Assembly: GCA_049889535.1 (NCBI GenBank)
Contig: JBMHDF010000010.1
Coordinates: 1-64,000 of the forward strand
Direction: 5' to 3'
DNA from: JAYQKL01 sp049889535
GTDB lineage: Bacteria; Pseudomonadota; Alphaproteobacteria; RS24
DNA length: 64,000 nt
In this document: positions 52,031 through 62,048 of the stretch, piece by piece
Position numbering within the stretch: the first letter of the stretch is position 1
Layout of the letters: each line of letters begins with the position of its first letter
Made by a program: the position numbers and the translations under genes
Notes under the pieces: model-generated
What the model was told of the DNA's origin: nothing
Seen by the model: the letters and a program-made list of their open reading frames with translations, nothing else
Databases searched by the model: none

Positions 52031-53512
52031 ATGGCTTTAAATGAAATTAAAAGTTTTATCGTGGCATTGTTTGCGTCAACCAATCCGGATATTTCGGCAG
52101 CCTGTGAAAATCTAGCACTTGAAAATGCGTTCCCGAATATTCAAATCGAACAAAGTCGTGCGGTAACAAGTCGCGCGGATTTACCAGGATTTTGTCAAAT
52201 CACAGGGCATATTGACCCGAATATTGGGTTTGAAGCGCGGTTTCCGTTAACTGAGTGGAATGGCAAATATTATCAAGCTGGTTGTGGTGGCTTTTGCGGG
52301 CGCGTTTTACCTGACCGCGAAACGCATTCAAATGCCATTAACCATGCTTTACGACGCGGTTATGCGACGGTTACAACCGATGGTGGGCATCAGGGAAAAT
52401 CAATTGGCGATGCGAGTTGGGCCATCAATCCGGTGGCTGAAAAAACCTATGCGAGAGAGGTTTTGCCAAATACACATGCGGCGGCTCATGCCTTGATAGA
52501 CACACTCTATGGCCGCGAGCCTGACTATTCTTATTTCTCAGGCTGTTCTAATGGCGGGCGTTTGGCTGGCAAAGCCGTGCAGGAATATCCAGATTTATTT
52601 GATGGTGTGATTGCGGGTTGTCCGGTTTTAAATCTGTCTCAAAATGGTGGTGTTTTTGGTTCTTGGGTGATGCAGGCAAATCTTGATGCAAATGGGCAGC
52701 CAATTTTAACCTCTTCATTTAAGGCCAAGCTGCCCATGCTTGAGGCCAATGCGCTGGCGCAATGTGATGCGCTTGATGGGGTTGAGGATGGCGCGATTCA
52801 AAAACCATTTTCCTGTCAGGTCAGCCTCGACCCGATTGCGACATGCGCGCTTGAAAACAATGTTGATTGCCTGACTGCGGATGAAAAATCACTAATACGA
52901 AAGCTCTATGATGGTGCGCAAAATTCAAGTGGCGACAAACTTTTTTATGGTGCGCCCGCAGGCAGTGAACGCTATTGGGGCTTTTGGTATATTGGCGGTG
53001 AGGACCGCCCTGCCGTTGGTACTCTATTAGCTGAAGGTTTTTTGCCCTATCTTGGATTTCCTGAAGACCCGAAAAATTACACTGGTTTAGATTTTAATTT
53101 TGATACTGATGTTGCGAAACTGGTGCCGCAATCGGCGCTTTTAGATGCCAAGAATCCAGATTTAAGTGCTTTTAAAAAGGCTGGTGGGAAACTGATTATG
53201 TGGCACGGTTTGGCCGACCCATTGGTTTTGCCCCAACAAAGTGAGGCCTATTATCAAGCCGTGCGTGATACTATGGGTGCGGCAGAAACCGACACATTTT
53301 TCCGCCTGTTTTTGGCACCTGGCATGGGTCATTGTTGGGAATTGCCCGCCGCTTTGCCAGACCGAATGAGCATGTTGCAAGCACTTGAAAATTGGGTTGA
53401 AAAGGGTATTGCGCCAGATGATGTGGCGCTTAAAGAGTTTGAGAAAGGCTCGCAGACAGGTCGTCATGGTGCGTTAAAACCCTATCCACAACAGGCTGTT
53501 TATTCGCAGTGA
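52031..53512 (+). CDS. tannase/feruloyl esterase family hydrolase
   Basis: 493 residues. Nucleophile motif FSGCSNGGRLAG with a Cys before the Ser, and a late GHCWE with Cys after the His; together they form the disulfide-linked catalytic dyad of this family. Acid from MWHGLADPLVLPQQ. Family substrates are gallate, ferulate and similar phenolic esters. Export is expected, but the N-terminus (SFIVALFASTNPDISA) is a poor signal peptide. AGGGAGG precedes the ATG. Confidence 0.9.
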   Translation: MALNEIKSFIVALFASTNPDISAACENLALENAFPNIQIEQSRAVTSRADLPGFCQITGHIDPNIGFEARFPLTEWNGKYYQAGCGGFCGRVLPDRETHSNAINHALRRGYATVTTDGGHQGKSIGDASWAINPVAEKTYAREVLPNTHAAAHALIDTLYGREPDYSYFSGCSNGGRLAGKAVQEYPDLFDGVIAGCPVLNLSQNGGVFGSWVMQANLDANGQPILTSSFKAKLPMLEANALAQCDALDGVEDGAIQKPFSCQVSLDPIATCALENNVDCLTADEKSLIRKLYDGAQNSSGDKLFYGAPAGSERYWGFWYIGGEDRPAVGTLLAEGFLPYLGFPEDPKNYTGLDFNFDTDVAKLVPQSALLDAKNPDLSAFKKAGGKLIMWHGLADPLVLPQQSEAYYQAVRDTMGAAETDTFFRLFLAPGMGHCWELPAALPDRMSMLQALENWVEKGIAPDDVALKEFEKGSQTGRHGALKPYPQQAVYSQ

Positions 53513-53540
53513 CTTTAATTGGTTTTTAAAACCGCAAAAA

Positions 53541-53568
53541 AAAACCGGAGTCCGAGGACTCCGGTTTT
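53541..53568. terminator. bidirectional intrinsic terminator
   Basis: A 13-bp stem, AAAACCGGAGTCC and its complement, with a 2-bp GA loop and A/T runs on both sides. It serves the tannase gene (plus) and the TonB receptor gene (minus). Confidence 0.95.
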
Positions 53569-53587
53569 CTTTTACATTGTGACCAGA

Positions 53588-55918
53588 TTAGAAGTTGTAA
53601 TCCAGCTTAAATGTGATGTTGCGTGGACGGGCATAAAGCGCGTCATAGGCAGTACCTGTGCCGCCAGTCACCGTGCCAGCCAATGGCAATGTGCCACCGA
53701 TAACACGAATGCGCTCATCCGTCAGGTTGTCACCAATCACAGACAGACGCCATGAACCGTCACCACCAGCTAGGCCAATTTGAGCGCCAAGCTTGGTGTA
53801 GCCATCTTCCTGCAAATTGGCATCAAGGTTTGTTGCCAAGAAATATTCAGAAGAATAATCCGCATTAATGTTGAAATCCAGAACCATGTCATTGGCTAAT
53901 GTGGTTTCATAATCAATGCCGAAATTAGCTGTATATTCTGGTGCATATGGTGCTGTGTAACCAGAGCGGTCACAATAGCCACGTGCGTTTCTTGTTTCAC
54001 CAAAACCACACTGACTGTCTTTAAAGTCGGTATAGGTGTAATCAAGATAAGCCGCACCGCCATAGATTTCTAAGCCTTCAGAAACCAGAAAGCGACCATC
54101 AATTTCAATACCTTCCACTTCAGCTGTTGATGCATTGTCAACAAAGAAGCCCAACACACCATCAAAGATGTTGGTTTGCAGATCATTATAATCTGTTTGG
54201 AAAACAGTGACATTGATTTGCGCGCGGTCCCAATTCATTTTGGCGCCGATCTCATAGTTTTCGGCTTCCTCACCCGCAAATTCAAACGCACCTGCTGGCG
54301 GACGCACACCTGTTCTTGGGTTTGGCACGGTCACAGTACCAGGTGCTGAGTTTGAGCGAATGTCAAAGCCACCTGCTTTTGAGCCTTCAGTGAAAGAAGC
54401 ATGAATAGCTACATTATCATTGACGTCATATTGCAAACGCACCAATGGGTCAAAAGAGCTTTCCTCGCGGTCACCTTGCAAGCTATGCGGGAACACATTC
54501 AAGACCGCTGCCCATACTGCTTGTACAGTTGCAGACCCTGTCTGACCATCTGCGCCTAATACGCGCAAGACACGGCTGCCTTCTTTTTCTTCGCTGGTGT
54601 AACGCGCACCAACGGTTAGGTTTAACTGTTCAGTGATGTCATAGTCACCTTGTGCAAAGACTGACCAGCGTTTAGAGCTTTGGTCATAATTTCTTGCCCA
54701 TTGCGTATCTGGCAAGACTGAAAGTGCGCCACCAGTTGCAGCTGTTGCTGGGTTTTGCAGCAATGCATTTGCAAATGTACGGATGAATTCACCCAGATAC
54801 ACATCATCAGTCACTTTCAAATCATCATCTTGATAGAAGACGCCGGCAATATAGTCCAAACGTTCTCCACCTGGTGAGGCGATACGGAATTCTTGAGAGA
54901 ATTGCTCATAGGCTTCACTTTGATTTGTACCATCAAGAATATCTAAATGTGTGTAGTCCACATCAAGCACTTCAAAAGTGTCATATTCAACATAGCCTGT
55001 GATGGAGGTGATGGTGTGGTCATTCCAGTCATAATTGGCTGTTAAGACAAAATTATCCAACTCGTTTTTGGAATAAACTTCACCGCTACCCCGCGCCCAA
55101 TCTTCATTCGTGTCAACACCTGCCAGAAATGGGTTCAGGCTATAAGTGCCTTGTGGGTTCAGGTTTTCCATCGGATAGCCATAGCTATCAAACTCAGCAT
55201 GTTCGACTTTCATGTTAACAGTCAATGGACCGCCATCATCCCATGCCAATTGTGCACGAAGATAATCTTCTTCACGCTGTGGCTCTTTACGATTAAGATG
55301 TGTGTTGACAATCCAGCCATCAAGCTGACGATGAGAAACGGTCAAACGCGCACTTAATGTGTCAGACAAAGGCCCGGATAAAACACCGAGAAGTTGTGGC
55401 TCTTCATGGTTCATTTCGTATGAAACTGAAACCTTACCCTCAAACTCTTTAGTTGGTTTGGCAGAAATCACGCTAATCGCACCCGCAATCGCGTTTTTAC
55501 CAAACAAGGTCGGTTGTGGACCGCGCAGCACCTCGACACGCTCAAGGTCAACCAAAGGTGTTCGGATGAGCTGGCTACGGCCATATGAAATGCCGTCAAA
55601 ATACATCGCAACTGATTGCTCAAAACCTTTATTGTTACCGGTTGTTACGCCGCGCACCGAAATGGTTGTGTCAATCTGGTTTTCGTTAATGGTCACATTC
55701 GGCAAAGATTGCGACAGGCTTGATAAATCATCAATACTGCGGTTTTCGAGTGTATCACCTGTTACCGCCGCAATTGAAATTGGCACGTCACTGAGTGACT
55801 CAGCGCGTTTTTGAGCTGTCACAACAATTTCATCAAGAGATTGTGCCACAGCAGAACCACCTGCAACGCCTAAAATCAAGGCGAGCGCAGATGCAGAATA
55901 GAATGTTTTCTTCAACAT
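53588..55918 (-). CDS. TonB-dependent outer-membrane receptor
   Basis: 776 residues with signal peptide (ALALILGVAGGSAVAQ). The N-terminus of the mature protein reads SLDEIVVTAQKRAESLSDVPISI, typical of large receptor families in degraders of aromatic and steroid compounds. The plug has LERVEVLRGPQPTLFGKNAIAGAI; the barrel ends in ITFKLDYNF. The ligand is unknown; the neighbours suggest a hydrophobic carbon source. Confidence 0.92.
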   Translation of the reverse strand: MLKKTFYSASALALILGVAGGSAVAQSLDEIVVTAQKRAESLSDVPISIAAVTGDTLENRSIDDLSSLSQSLPNVTINENQIDTTISVRGVTTGNNKGFEQSVAMYFDGISYGRSQLIRTPLVDLERVEVLRGPQPTLFGKNAIAGAISVISAKPTKEFEGKVSVSYEMNHEEPQLLGVLSGPLSDTLSARLTVSHRQLDGWIVNTHLNRKEPQREEDYLRAQLAWDDGGPLTVNMKVEHAEFDSYGYPMENLNPQGTYSLNPFLAGVDTNEDWARGSGEVYSKNELDNFVLTANYDWNDHTITSITGYVEYDTFEVLDVDYTHLDILDGTNQSEAYEQFSQEFRIASPGGERLDYIAGVFYQDDDLKVTDDVYLGEFIRTFANALLQNPATAATGGALSVLPDTQWARNYDQSSKRWSVFAQGDYDITEQLNLTVGARYTSEEKEGSRVLRVLGADGQTGSATVQAVWAAVLNVFPHSLQGDREESSFDPLVRLQYDVNDNVAIHASFTEGSKAGGFDIRSNSAPGTVTVPNPRTGVRPPAGAFEFAGEEAENYEIGAKMNWDRAQINVTVFQTDYNDLQTNIFDGVLGFFVDNASTAEVEGIEIDGRFLVSEGLEIYGGAAYLDYTYTDFKDSQCGFGETRNARGYCDRSGYTAPYAPEYTANFGIDYETTLANDMVLDFNINADYSSEYFLATNLDANLQEDGYTKLGAQIGLAGGDGSWRLSVIGDNLTDERIRVIGGTLPLAGTVTGGTGTAYDALYARPRNITFKLDYNF

Positions 55919-56080
55919 GCCCTATTTTCTCCCTAAGACTTTTAATAGTTAGAGTTTATGGAGAGTTGGTTTGTTTACGCAAGATGAAATCTGCAACACA
56001 ATAATTAAGCAGCTTTATGTGTTATTATTGCAACAACCCTTTTCATGCAGAAATTGTTTGTTTTAGGGGTGATGGCGGAC

Positions 56081-57751
56081 TTAGCTGGTTTTTAACCTAT
56101 CCTCAAGAGCTTTGCGGTCAACTTTGTTCATGGCATTTCGGGGCAGTGCCTCGATGATTTCGAGACGTTCTGGCCATTTGAACACGGCGAGTTTTAAGGT
56201 TTCAAAATAGGTTTTAATATCCTCCAGACCCAGTTTTTGGTCAGGCAATAGGACGATAAAGGCACAAATTTTTTCTCCCATGACCTCATCTGGATAGGCG
56301 GCCACCGCCGCTTCGGCAATCGCCGGATGGGTGGTGAGAACTTCATCAAGCTCTTCGGGTGAAATATTCACCCCGCCGCGCACAATTAAGGATTTGCAGC
56401 GTCCAACAAAACGATAATATTGGTTTTTATCGCCCGTAATTTCAAACAAATCGCCAGAGCGGAAATAGCCATCTTCGCTAAAGGCATCAGCATTGTCAGC
56501 GGGCGCATTATAGTAGCCATCAAAAACTGTGGCGCCTTTTATCAAGCATTCGCCCACCTGACCCGCTTGCGTGATTTCTTCGCCGGTTTCAATATCCACT
56601 AATTTGGTTTGAATATGTTTGGAAATACGGTTGTCCCATTCATGGTCTGGGCGGCCAAATCGCGGAAAATAACCAGCGCGGCTTTTTGCATCTGGCACAT
56701 CTGTAGGGTTCGCTAAAATACTCATACCCTCATTGGAGCCAAAAATATTCACCACATCAATGTCAAATTCATCTTTAAATCCAGTAATCATTTCTGGCGT
56801 TAATGGCGCGCTACCAGAGGCCAAAATATGCAATTTTGACAAATCAAAATTCGCCTTAATGCCTTCTTTTTGAATTAAAAACTGGTTTAAAACAGCCGGT
56901 GGCAAAATTGTATATTGCACTTGTTCATTTTGCAGCTGGCTAAGTAAAACATTGGCCTCAAACGGATGGTGAAGCACCATTGTGCCGCCAAGTTGCAGCC
57001 AGTAAAATAAAAAACCACCAATCGCTGCCATATTAATAAATGGAAACGGGTTCAACATGATGGCGCCTGGTTTCAATTTAATGGCATCCTCGCTGGCTAA
57101 AGTCGAAGACAGCCAGTGATTATAGCTACGCGGGACGCCTTTGGAGCGCCCTGTTGTGCCAGAAGTCCAGCAAATGGTGAATATATCATTGGCGTTAATA
57201 TCAAGCCCCGCGCAATAGTCTTTATATTCGCGCATTTGTGGCGTATCGGCATTAATCCAGTCATCGCCAGATAAAATCACGGCGCGACATTTGTCAGAAA
57301 AAATAGCTGCTTGCTCTTTCCCAAAATTGTCACCCTTAAAATTTTCAAAAGCCAAATAAGCCTCGGCCTCAATGGTTTGGTCAATATGTGACAGCTCAAA
57401 ATGTCCATATTGCATCGCCACCGGACTAACAATAAGCCCCAGCCGGCTGGCGGCAAGATAGACGAGCACAATTTCGCTCACATTGGGCATTTGCAAAACC
57501 AGCTTATCGTCTTGACGCAAACCTGCCTGATAGAGTAAGCAGGCCAGCTGATCAGTTAGTTGGTCAATATCGGAAAATGATAATCTTTTTGGGGTGCCGC
57601 CGACCAATTCTTCGCGATTGGGTGGGTCAATCAGGGCTTCTTTTTGTGTGGCGCTTTGTCGGCAGTCTGCGAAAATAGAACGTAATGTTTTGTCACCCCA
57701 CCACCCTTTTTGGGTGAGGTCATTAATTTTTTCTTCAGCTGTTGTCCGCAA
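56081..57751 (-). CDS. AMP-forming acyl/aryl-CoA ligase
   Basis: 556 residues. ANL superfamily: P-loop WTSGTTGRSKGVPRS at about 193-207, GSNEGMS, the hinge YYRFVGRCKSLIVRGG, and the catalytic Lys near PRNAMNKVDRK. It activates a carboxylic acid to its CoA ester. The closest style is cyclohexanecarboxylate or aryl-acid ligases. Divergent from the double-HxlR regulator. Confidence 0.9.
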   Translation of the reverse strand: MRTTAEEKINDLTQKGWWGDKTLRSIFADCRQSATQKEALIDPPNREELVGGTPKRLSFSDIDQLTDQLACLLYQAGLRQDDKLVLQMPNVSEIVLVYLAASRLGLIVSPVAMQYGHFELSHIDQTIEAEAYLAFENFKGDNFGKEQAAIFSDKCRAVILSGDDWINADTPQMREYKDYCAGLDINANDIFTICWTSGTTGRSKGVPRSYNHWLSSTLASEDAIKLKPGAIMLNPFPFINMAAIGGFLFYWLQLGGTMVLHHPFEANVLLSQLQNEQVQYTILPPAVLNQFLIQKEGIKANFDLSKLHILASGSAPLTPEMITGFKDEFDIDVVNIFGSNEGMSILANPTDVPDAKSRAGYFPRFGRPDHEWDNRISKHIQTKLVDIETGEEITQAGQVGECLIKGATVFDGYYNAPADNADAFSEDGYFRSGDLFEITGDKNQYYRFVGRCKSLIVRGGVNISPEELDEVLTTHPAIAEAAVAAYPDEVMGEKICAFIVLLPDQKLGLEDIKTYFETLKLAVFKWPERLEIIEALPRNAMNKVDRKALEDRLKTS

Positions 57752-57810
57752 AATAAATCCCCCTCAAATATCCCTAACATTTATCGAAACTAGTTAACTT
57801 TTTTAAATAT

Positions 57811-57820
57811 ACTATATAGT
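57811..57820. promoter_or_regulatory. palindrome between acyl-CoA ligase and HxlR genes
   Basis: ACTATATAGT is a perfect palindrome in a 100-bp divergent region. On the minus strand it overlaps a likely promoter (TTGCAC, 17 bp, TAGTAT), so a regulator here would affect the ligase gene and its own expression. Confidence 0.4.
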
Positions 57821-57865
57821 CTGTTATAGGCGTGCAATCCTTAGTTAAACATGGTGAAAGATAAA

Positions 57866-58834
57866 ATGACGGAAATAAAAACCATTAAAGCCTGTTCTAT
57901 TTGGCGCGCTTTAGACGTGCTTGGGGATAAGCCGACACTGTTAATTCTCGAATCCTATTGGTTGGGCTCAAGGCGTTTTTCTGATTTTCATAAACAAACC
58001 GGATTGTTAAAAACCGTCATAAGTGATCGTCTACAAAAGCTGCTGAAAGCAGGTTGCATGCAAAAAATCCCTTATTCAGATAAGCCTTTGCGCTTTGAAT
58101 ATCGTGGCACTGAAAAGCTGCTTGATTTATATCCCGTCGCTTTGAGTATGTTGAATTGGGAAAATAAATGGAATGATAATCACCATAAAATTGCGGTGAG
58201 GCTCACGCATGAAACCTGCGGTCAAGCCACCACACCAATTTTGCAAAATGACTGCTGTGCAAGCGTCATTGATGCCCGCGAGGTCGAGTGGAAAGTTGGA
58301 CCCGGTCTGTCAGATGTGCCATTAAATTATCAACGCCGCCGTAAAACCACACTTGATGTGACCAACCGCAATACAGCATTATTTGACAGTATTATTGATG
58401 TGATTGGGGACCGATGGTCGAGCTTAATCATTCGCTCTGTTTTCACCCAAATCAATCATTTTCAAGATATTCAGGATGAAACTCAAATGGCGTCCAATAT
58501 ATTATCAGAACGTTTGCTTGATTTAGTGGCGCGTAACATTCTCAAACGCCTTGAGGTTGATAAACGTCGGGTGCAATATCGCTTGACTGAAAAAGGGCGC
58601 GATATTTATCCGATTTTAATGTCTTTATTGGTTTGGGGAGATCGCTGGTATGCCGATGAAAAAGGTCCGCCTTTGGTCTTGACGCATCGCCCCTGTCAGA
58701 AACCCTTGCAAATGAATATTATCTGTTCCGCCTGTGGTGATAAAATTCATGTATCAGACATGTCATTTGAAGTTGCAGATGGCGGAACAGGGCGGTTTGC
58801 AACCAATCCATATCGCGCGGCGAGGACGGCTTAG
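57866..58834 (+). CDS. double HxlR-type transcriptional regulator
   Basis: 322 residues from MTEIKTIK; Met five codons earlier is possible. Two complete HxlR winged-helix modules: residues about 8-95 (CSIWRALDVLGDKPTLLILES) and about 180-265 (LFDSIIDVIGDRWSSLIIRSV). A Cys-rich segment lies between them (HETCGQATTPILQNDCCAS), and C-terminal Cys-Cys pairs (RPCQ, ICSAC) could bind metal or sense redox. Most HxlR proteins are single-domain dimers, so this is a built-in dimer. It probably regulates the divergent acyl-CoA ligase. Confidence 0.85.
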   Translation: MTEIKTIKACSIWRALDVLGDKPTLLILESYWLGSRRFSDFHKQTGLLKTVISDRLQKLLKAGCMQKIPYSDKPLRFEYRGTEKLLDLYPVALSMLNWENKWNDNHHKIAVRLTHETCGQATTPILQNDCCASVIDAREVEWKVGPGLSDVPLNYQRRRKTTLDVTNRNTALFDSIIDVIGDRWSSLIIRSVFTQINHFQDIQDETQMASNILSERLLDLVARNILKRLEVDKRRVQYRLTEKGRDIYPILMSLLVWGDRWYADEKGPPLVLTHRPCQKPLQMNIICSACGDKIHVSDMSFEVADGGTGRFATNPYRAARTA

Positions 58835-59784
58835 GTTTTTTTAAGGCAGTTTTGCACAAACTCAAAAATATCCTGATTGGCGCGCTGTGAAATCGCGGCT
58901 TCTGGCATAAGTGTGTTAAAGCCGTGATAAGCACCTTTATAAATTCTTAAATCACACGCGCTGCCATCAGCTTGCATTTTTTCTGCATATTTTTTGTTTT
59001 CACTCAGAAATAAATCAAGGTCGCCAACGGGAATAATAGCTGGTGGCAGATTTGATAAATCCTGCGCGCGTGACGGTGCGGCGTAAATCTCCACATCATC
59101 TTGGCCAAAGGCCGCGCCCAAATAGGCTTGCCACCCAAATAAATTACTGGCGCGTGACCAAACATCTGTATCGGGCGTTTTGTCACTGGCGGGTGCGATA
59201 TTGGTGTCGTCCAACATAGGGAAAATCAACACTTGTCCAACTGGTTTGATATTTGTTTTATCGCGCAGGTAAAGGCCAAGCCCTGCGGCAAGCCCGCCAC
59301 CCGCGCTGACGCCTGAAATGATGATGCGTTGCGGGTCGATAGAATATCTATCGGCGTGGTCGACAAGATATTGCAACGCTTGCACACAATCCATTAAGGG
59401 GCCTGGATAAGGCGTTTCTGGGGCAAGTCGATATTCAACACTGGCGGTAAACATGCCAAGTTCCGAAGCAAATTTTAGTGTGTCAACATCACCTTGAGCG
59501 GCAGAGCCGAGAACAAAACCGCCACCATGAATAAAGAAATATAATGGCATGGGGGCAGCGCTTTGTTTGGGGCGCAATATCCGAATAGCAATCTCATGAC
59601 CATCAGATGAGGGGGCGATAATTTCTTCTAACATCACATTGTCAGGAAGGGTGAGTTGGTCTTGCATAGATTGCGTGATGGCCGCCATATTGGCACGCGT
59701 GCCAGCTAAATCATCAGCCAGATTAAGGTCATCACCTAAAACTTCTTTCATGGCGATTAGCGCAGTTGCAAGTTCAGCGTCCAT
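58831..59784 (-). CDS. HSL-family carboxylesterase
   Basis: 317 residues. Oxyanion motif FFIHGGGFVLGS, nucleophile in GVSAGGGLAAG, acid near PVGDLDLFLSE and His near KGAYHGFNTLMP. Cytoplasmic esterase/lipase. Its stop overlaps that of the HxlR gene by 4 bp in convergent orientation. Confidence 0.9.
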   Translation of the reverse strand: MDAELATALIAMKEVLGDDLNLADDLAGTRANMAAITQSMQDQLTLPDNVMLEEIIAPSSDGHEIAIRILRPKQSAAPMPLYFFIHGGGFVLGSAAQGDVDTLKFASELGMFTASVEYRLAPETPYPGPLMDCVQALQYLVDHADRYSIDPQRIIISGVSAGGGLAAGLGLYLRDKTNIKPVGQVLIFPMLDDTNIAPASDKTPDTDVWSRASNLFGWQAYLGAAFGQDDVEIYAAPSRAQDLSNLPPAIIPVGDLDLFLSENKKYAEKMQADGSACDLRIYKGAYHGFNTLMPEAAISQRANQDIFEFVQNCLKKT

Positions 59785-59951
59785 TTTTCCCTCTTAACAA
59801 TTTAAAGATTAACAACTTATATTTGACTTTATTCAGGAAGCCAGAGCAAGTCCAGCTATTCCCAAAATAGCCTTTTTAAAATTGGCAAGTTTTCAGAAAC
59901 AGGTAAACTGATGGTCATAGATAATGAATATAACTGGAAAGGTGAGGGGAA

Positions 59952-61208
59952 ATGCGCGGATTTATTTTTACTTTAATATTAATCTTAATGGCTGGGTCAT
60001 CAACTCTTAGGGCTGACGAAACACGCATGCCTGATTTAAAAACACCACCTTACACTGTTGAGCAAGAAAAATTGCTGCAATCATGGGAAGCTTTTTGTGA
60101 AACGCTTAAAGCGCAAGGTCAAAAGATTATCGAATATGATACAGGCAATCCAATTGATAGCGCGGAGGGGTTTCATTATCTAGCCATGTTAAGCGCCCTG
60201 ACCATTGAACGTGTGCAGTTTACGCAAAATGTAAAATACCCGGTGCTGGTGCGTGCGATTGACCAGCATAAAAAAGTCGGTCTGGATTCGCCAGATAATA
60301 AATATTTTATGACGCGCTTTGACCCTGATGGTGACTATGTCATTAGGGGGCGGCGCGGCTCTGTTCCTTATCTTGGGTTTCAGTTTAATATTGATGGTCG
60401 CGCTGTTGCCAACCTCAACCATAGTGAGATGGTTTTTGAGGATGATGGCACATTTGAGCTTTATCTGACCCGTGAAAAGCAGGGGCAGAATTGGCTGGCT
60501 CTACCAAAGGGGACAAATGGTCTTTATGTGCGTGAGATTTTTACACAATGGGACGCGCAAACGCCGTCAACAATGTGGCTGGAAAGGCTTGATGAAATCC
60601 CTCCCGCTAAACAGCTGACCCCTGATGCAATGGCCAAAGAGTTTGACGAAATGAGCGCAAAAATTTCGCGCGATATTGTGTTTTGGCAGAAATATGTCGC
60701 GATGAGTCGCGACCGCGCCACTAATAAAATATCCGTGCCGCGCGAGACCAGCGCGCAAGGGGGAAGTCCGGATAATCTTTATAGTGGGGGCTATTTTGAT
60801 TTGAAAGCTGATGAGGCTTTGTTGATAGAACTCACTCCTGTAGAGGCGGCATATTGGGCCACACAGCTTGGCAATATTTGGTTTCAGTCGCTGGATTATC
60901 AGCATGCGCAAACCAGTCTTAATTCTGAGCAGATAGTTCTGGATGAAGATGGCAAATTACGGCTTATTGTGGCACATCAGGATCCAGCTTATGCGAATTG
61001 GCTTGATACAAATGGGCGGCAAGAAGGCGTTATATATATGCGCTGGAATCGCGCCGAGACCCAGCCAGGTTCTATTTCAGCACGCGTTGTTAAATTCGAC
61101 CAGCTGGATGATTATATGCCATCAAATGCGGCGCGTGTTTCGGCCAAGATGCGGGCGCAAGTGATTAACAAACGGTATCGCGCGGTGGCGCGCCGTTTTG
61201 CTGAATAA
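59952..61208 (+). CDS. exported DUF1214 domain protein
   Basis: 418 residues. Signal peptide (GFIFTLILILMAGSSTLRA). The C-terminal half has the DUF1214 pattern (SGGYFDLKADEALLIELTP, AAYWATQLGNIWFQSLDY, YANWLDTNGRQEGVIYMRW). Such proteins are found in oil-, terpene- and steroid-degrading bacteria with no known reaction. GGTGAGGGG upstream of the ATG. Monocistronic. Confidence 0.85.
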   Translation: MRGFIFTLILILMAGSSTLRADETRMPDLKTPPYTVEQEKLLQSWEAFCETLKAQGQKIIEYDTGNPIDSAEGFHYLAMLSALTIERVQFTQNVKYPVLVRAIDQHKKVGLDSPDNKYFMTRFDPDGDYVIRGRRGSVPYLGFQFNIDGRAVANLNHSEMVFEDDGTFELYLTREKQGQNWLALPKGTNGLYVREIFTQWDAQTPSTMWLERLDEIPPAKQLTPDAMAKEFDEMSAKISRDIVFWQKYVAMSRDRATNKISVPRETSAQGGSPDNLYSGGYFDLKADEALLIELTPVEAAYWATQLGNIWFQSLDYQHAQTSLNSEQIVLDEDGKLRLIVAHQDPAYANWLDTNGRQEGVIYMRWNRAETQPGSISARVVKFDQLDDYMPSNAARVSAKMRAQVINKRYRAVARRFAE

Positions 61209-61254
61209 GTCTTTCCAAAAAATTCAAGGAATATATGGAATTGACTTAAAATTT

Positions 61255-61266
61255 ATGACGCGTCAT
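61255..61266. promoter_or_regulatory. 12-bp palindrome upstream of the YwaF-like gene
   Basis: ATGACGCGTCAT is a perfect palindrome, with a further CGTCAT half-site a few bases on. It lies 60 bp before the start. A candidate operator. Confidence 0.35.
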
Positions 61267-61325
61267 CATATCGTCATAAAAAGTAAATAATGCATATATA
61301 ATTTATGCGTGAAGAGGGTTGTGTG

Positions 61326-62042
61326 ATGTCGGCGTCAGTATTTGTTCTGTATGGATTTGAACATATTTTGACGCTTATGATTTTGCTGGCCTGCTGGATT
61401 GGGATACCCTTTTTTTTCACAAAAGCATCAAAGCCAGCTCAAGATAAAATGGCGATTGGTCTCGGCGCGGCGCTCATTTTTCATGAGATTAACCAAGTCT
61501 TTAATGCCTTTATTATTGGTTTACCCTGGCAAGAAGCACTGCCTTTTCACATGTGCGATATGTCGGCATTGGCGATTGCGACTTATTTATTATCGGGTCA
61601 ACGGCTCTTTTTTCTTCTGGCATATTTTTGGGGGCTGGGCGGCGCGGTGATGGCGGTCTTGCAGCCAGATTTGGCTTATGGTTTTCCGCACCCTGCCTTT
61701 ATGCCTTATTTTTCTGGGCATGGACTGATTGTTTTAGCTGTGCTTTATGCTTGCGCGGTGATGGGCGCGCGCCCTTATCTGAAAGATGTGGCGTGGGTGA
61801 TAAAAATCAGCCTCATTTTAATGGTTGGTATTTATATACTTAATATTGTCTTAGGGGAGGGAGCTAATTTTTGGTATCTCAAACGCCATCCAGCTTCAGA
61901 TAGTTTGATGAATTTCTTCCCCACCCCTCCCTGGCATATTGGCGCGCTTATTCCGCTGGCTGTTGTCGTTTTTTATGCAAGCTATACACCATATGTCTTA
62001 TTGGATTGGCGGCAAAAGAAACGCGCAAAAAAAGAAGTTTAA
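61326..62042 (+). CDS. YwaF/TIGR02206 family membrane protein
   Basis: 238 residues from MSASVFVLYG (GAGGG upstream). About seven hydrophobic helices; FHMCDMSALAIATYLL and NFFPTPPWHIGAL are family hallmarks. Function unknown. 6 bp from the convergent acyl-CoA dehydrogenase gene. Confidence 0.85.
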   Translation: MSASVFVLYGFEHILTLMILLACWIGIPFFFTKASKPAQDKMAIGLGAALIFHEINQVFNAFIIGLPWQEALPFHMCDMSALAIATYLLSGQRLFFLLAYFWGLGGAVMAVLQPDLAYGFPHPAFMPYFSGHGLIVLAVLYACAVMGARPYLKDVAWVIKISLILMVGIYILNIVLGEGANFWYLKRHPASDSLMNFFPTPPWHIGALIPLAVVVFYASYTPYVLLDWRQKKRAKKEV

Positions 62043-62048
62043 CGCGCT

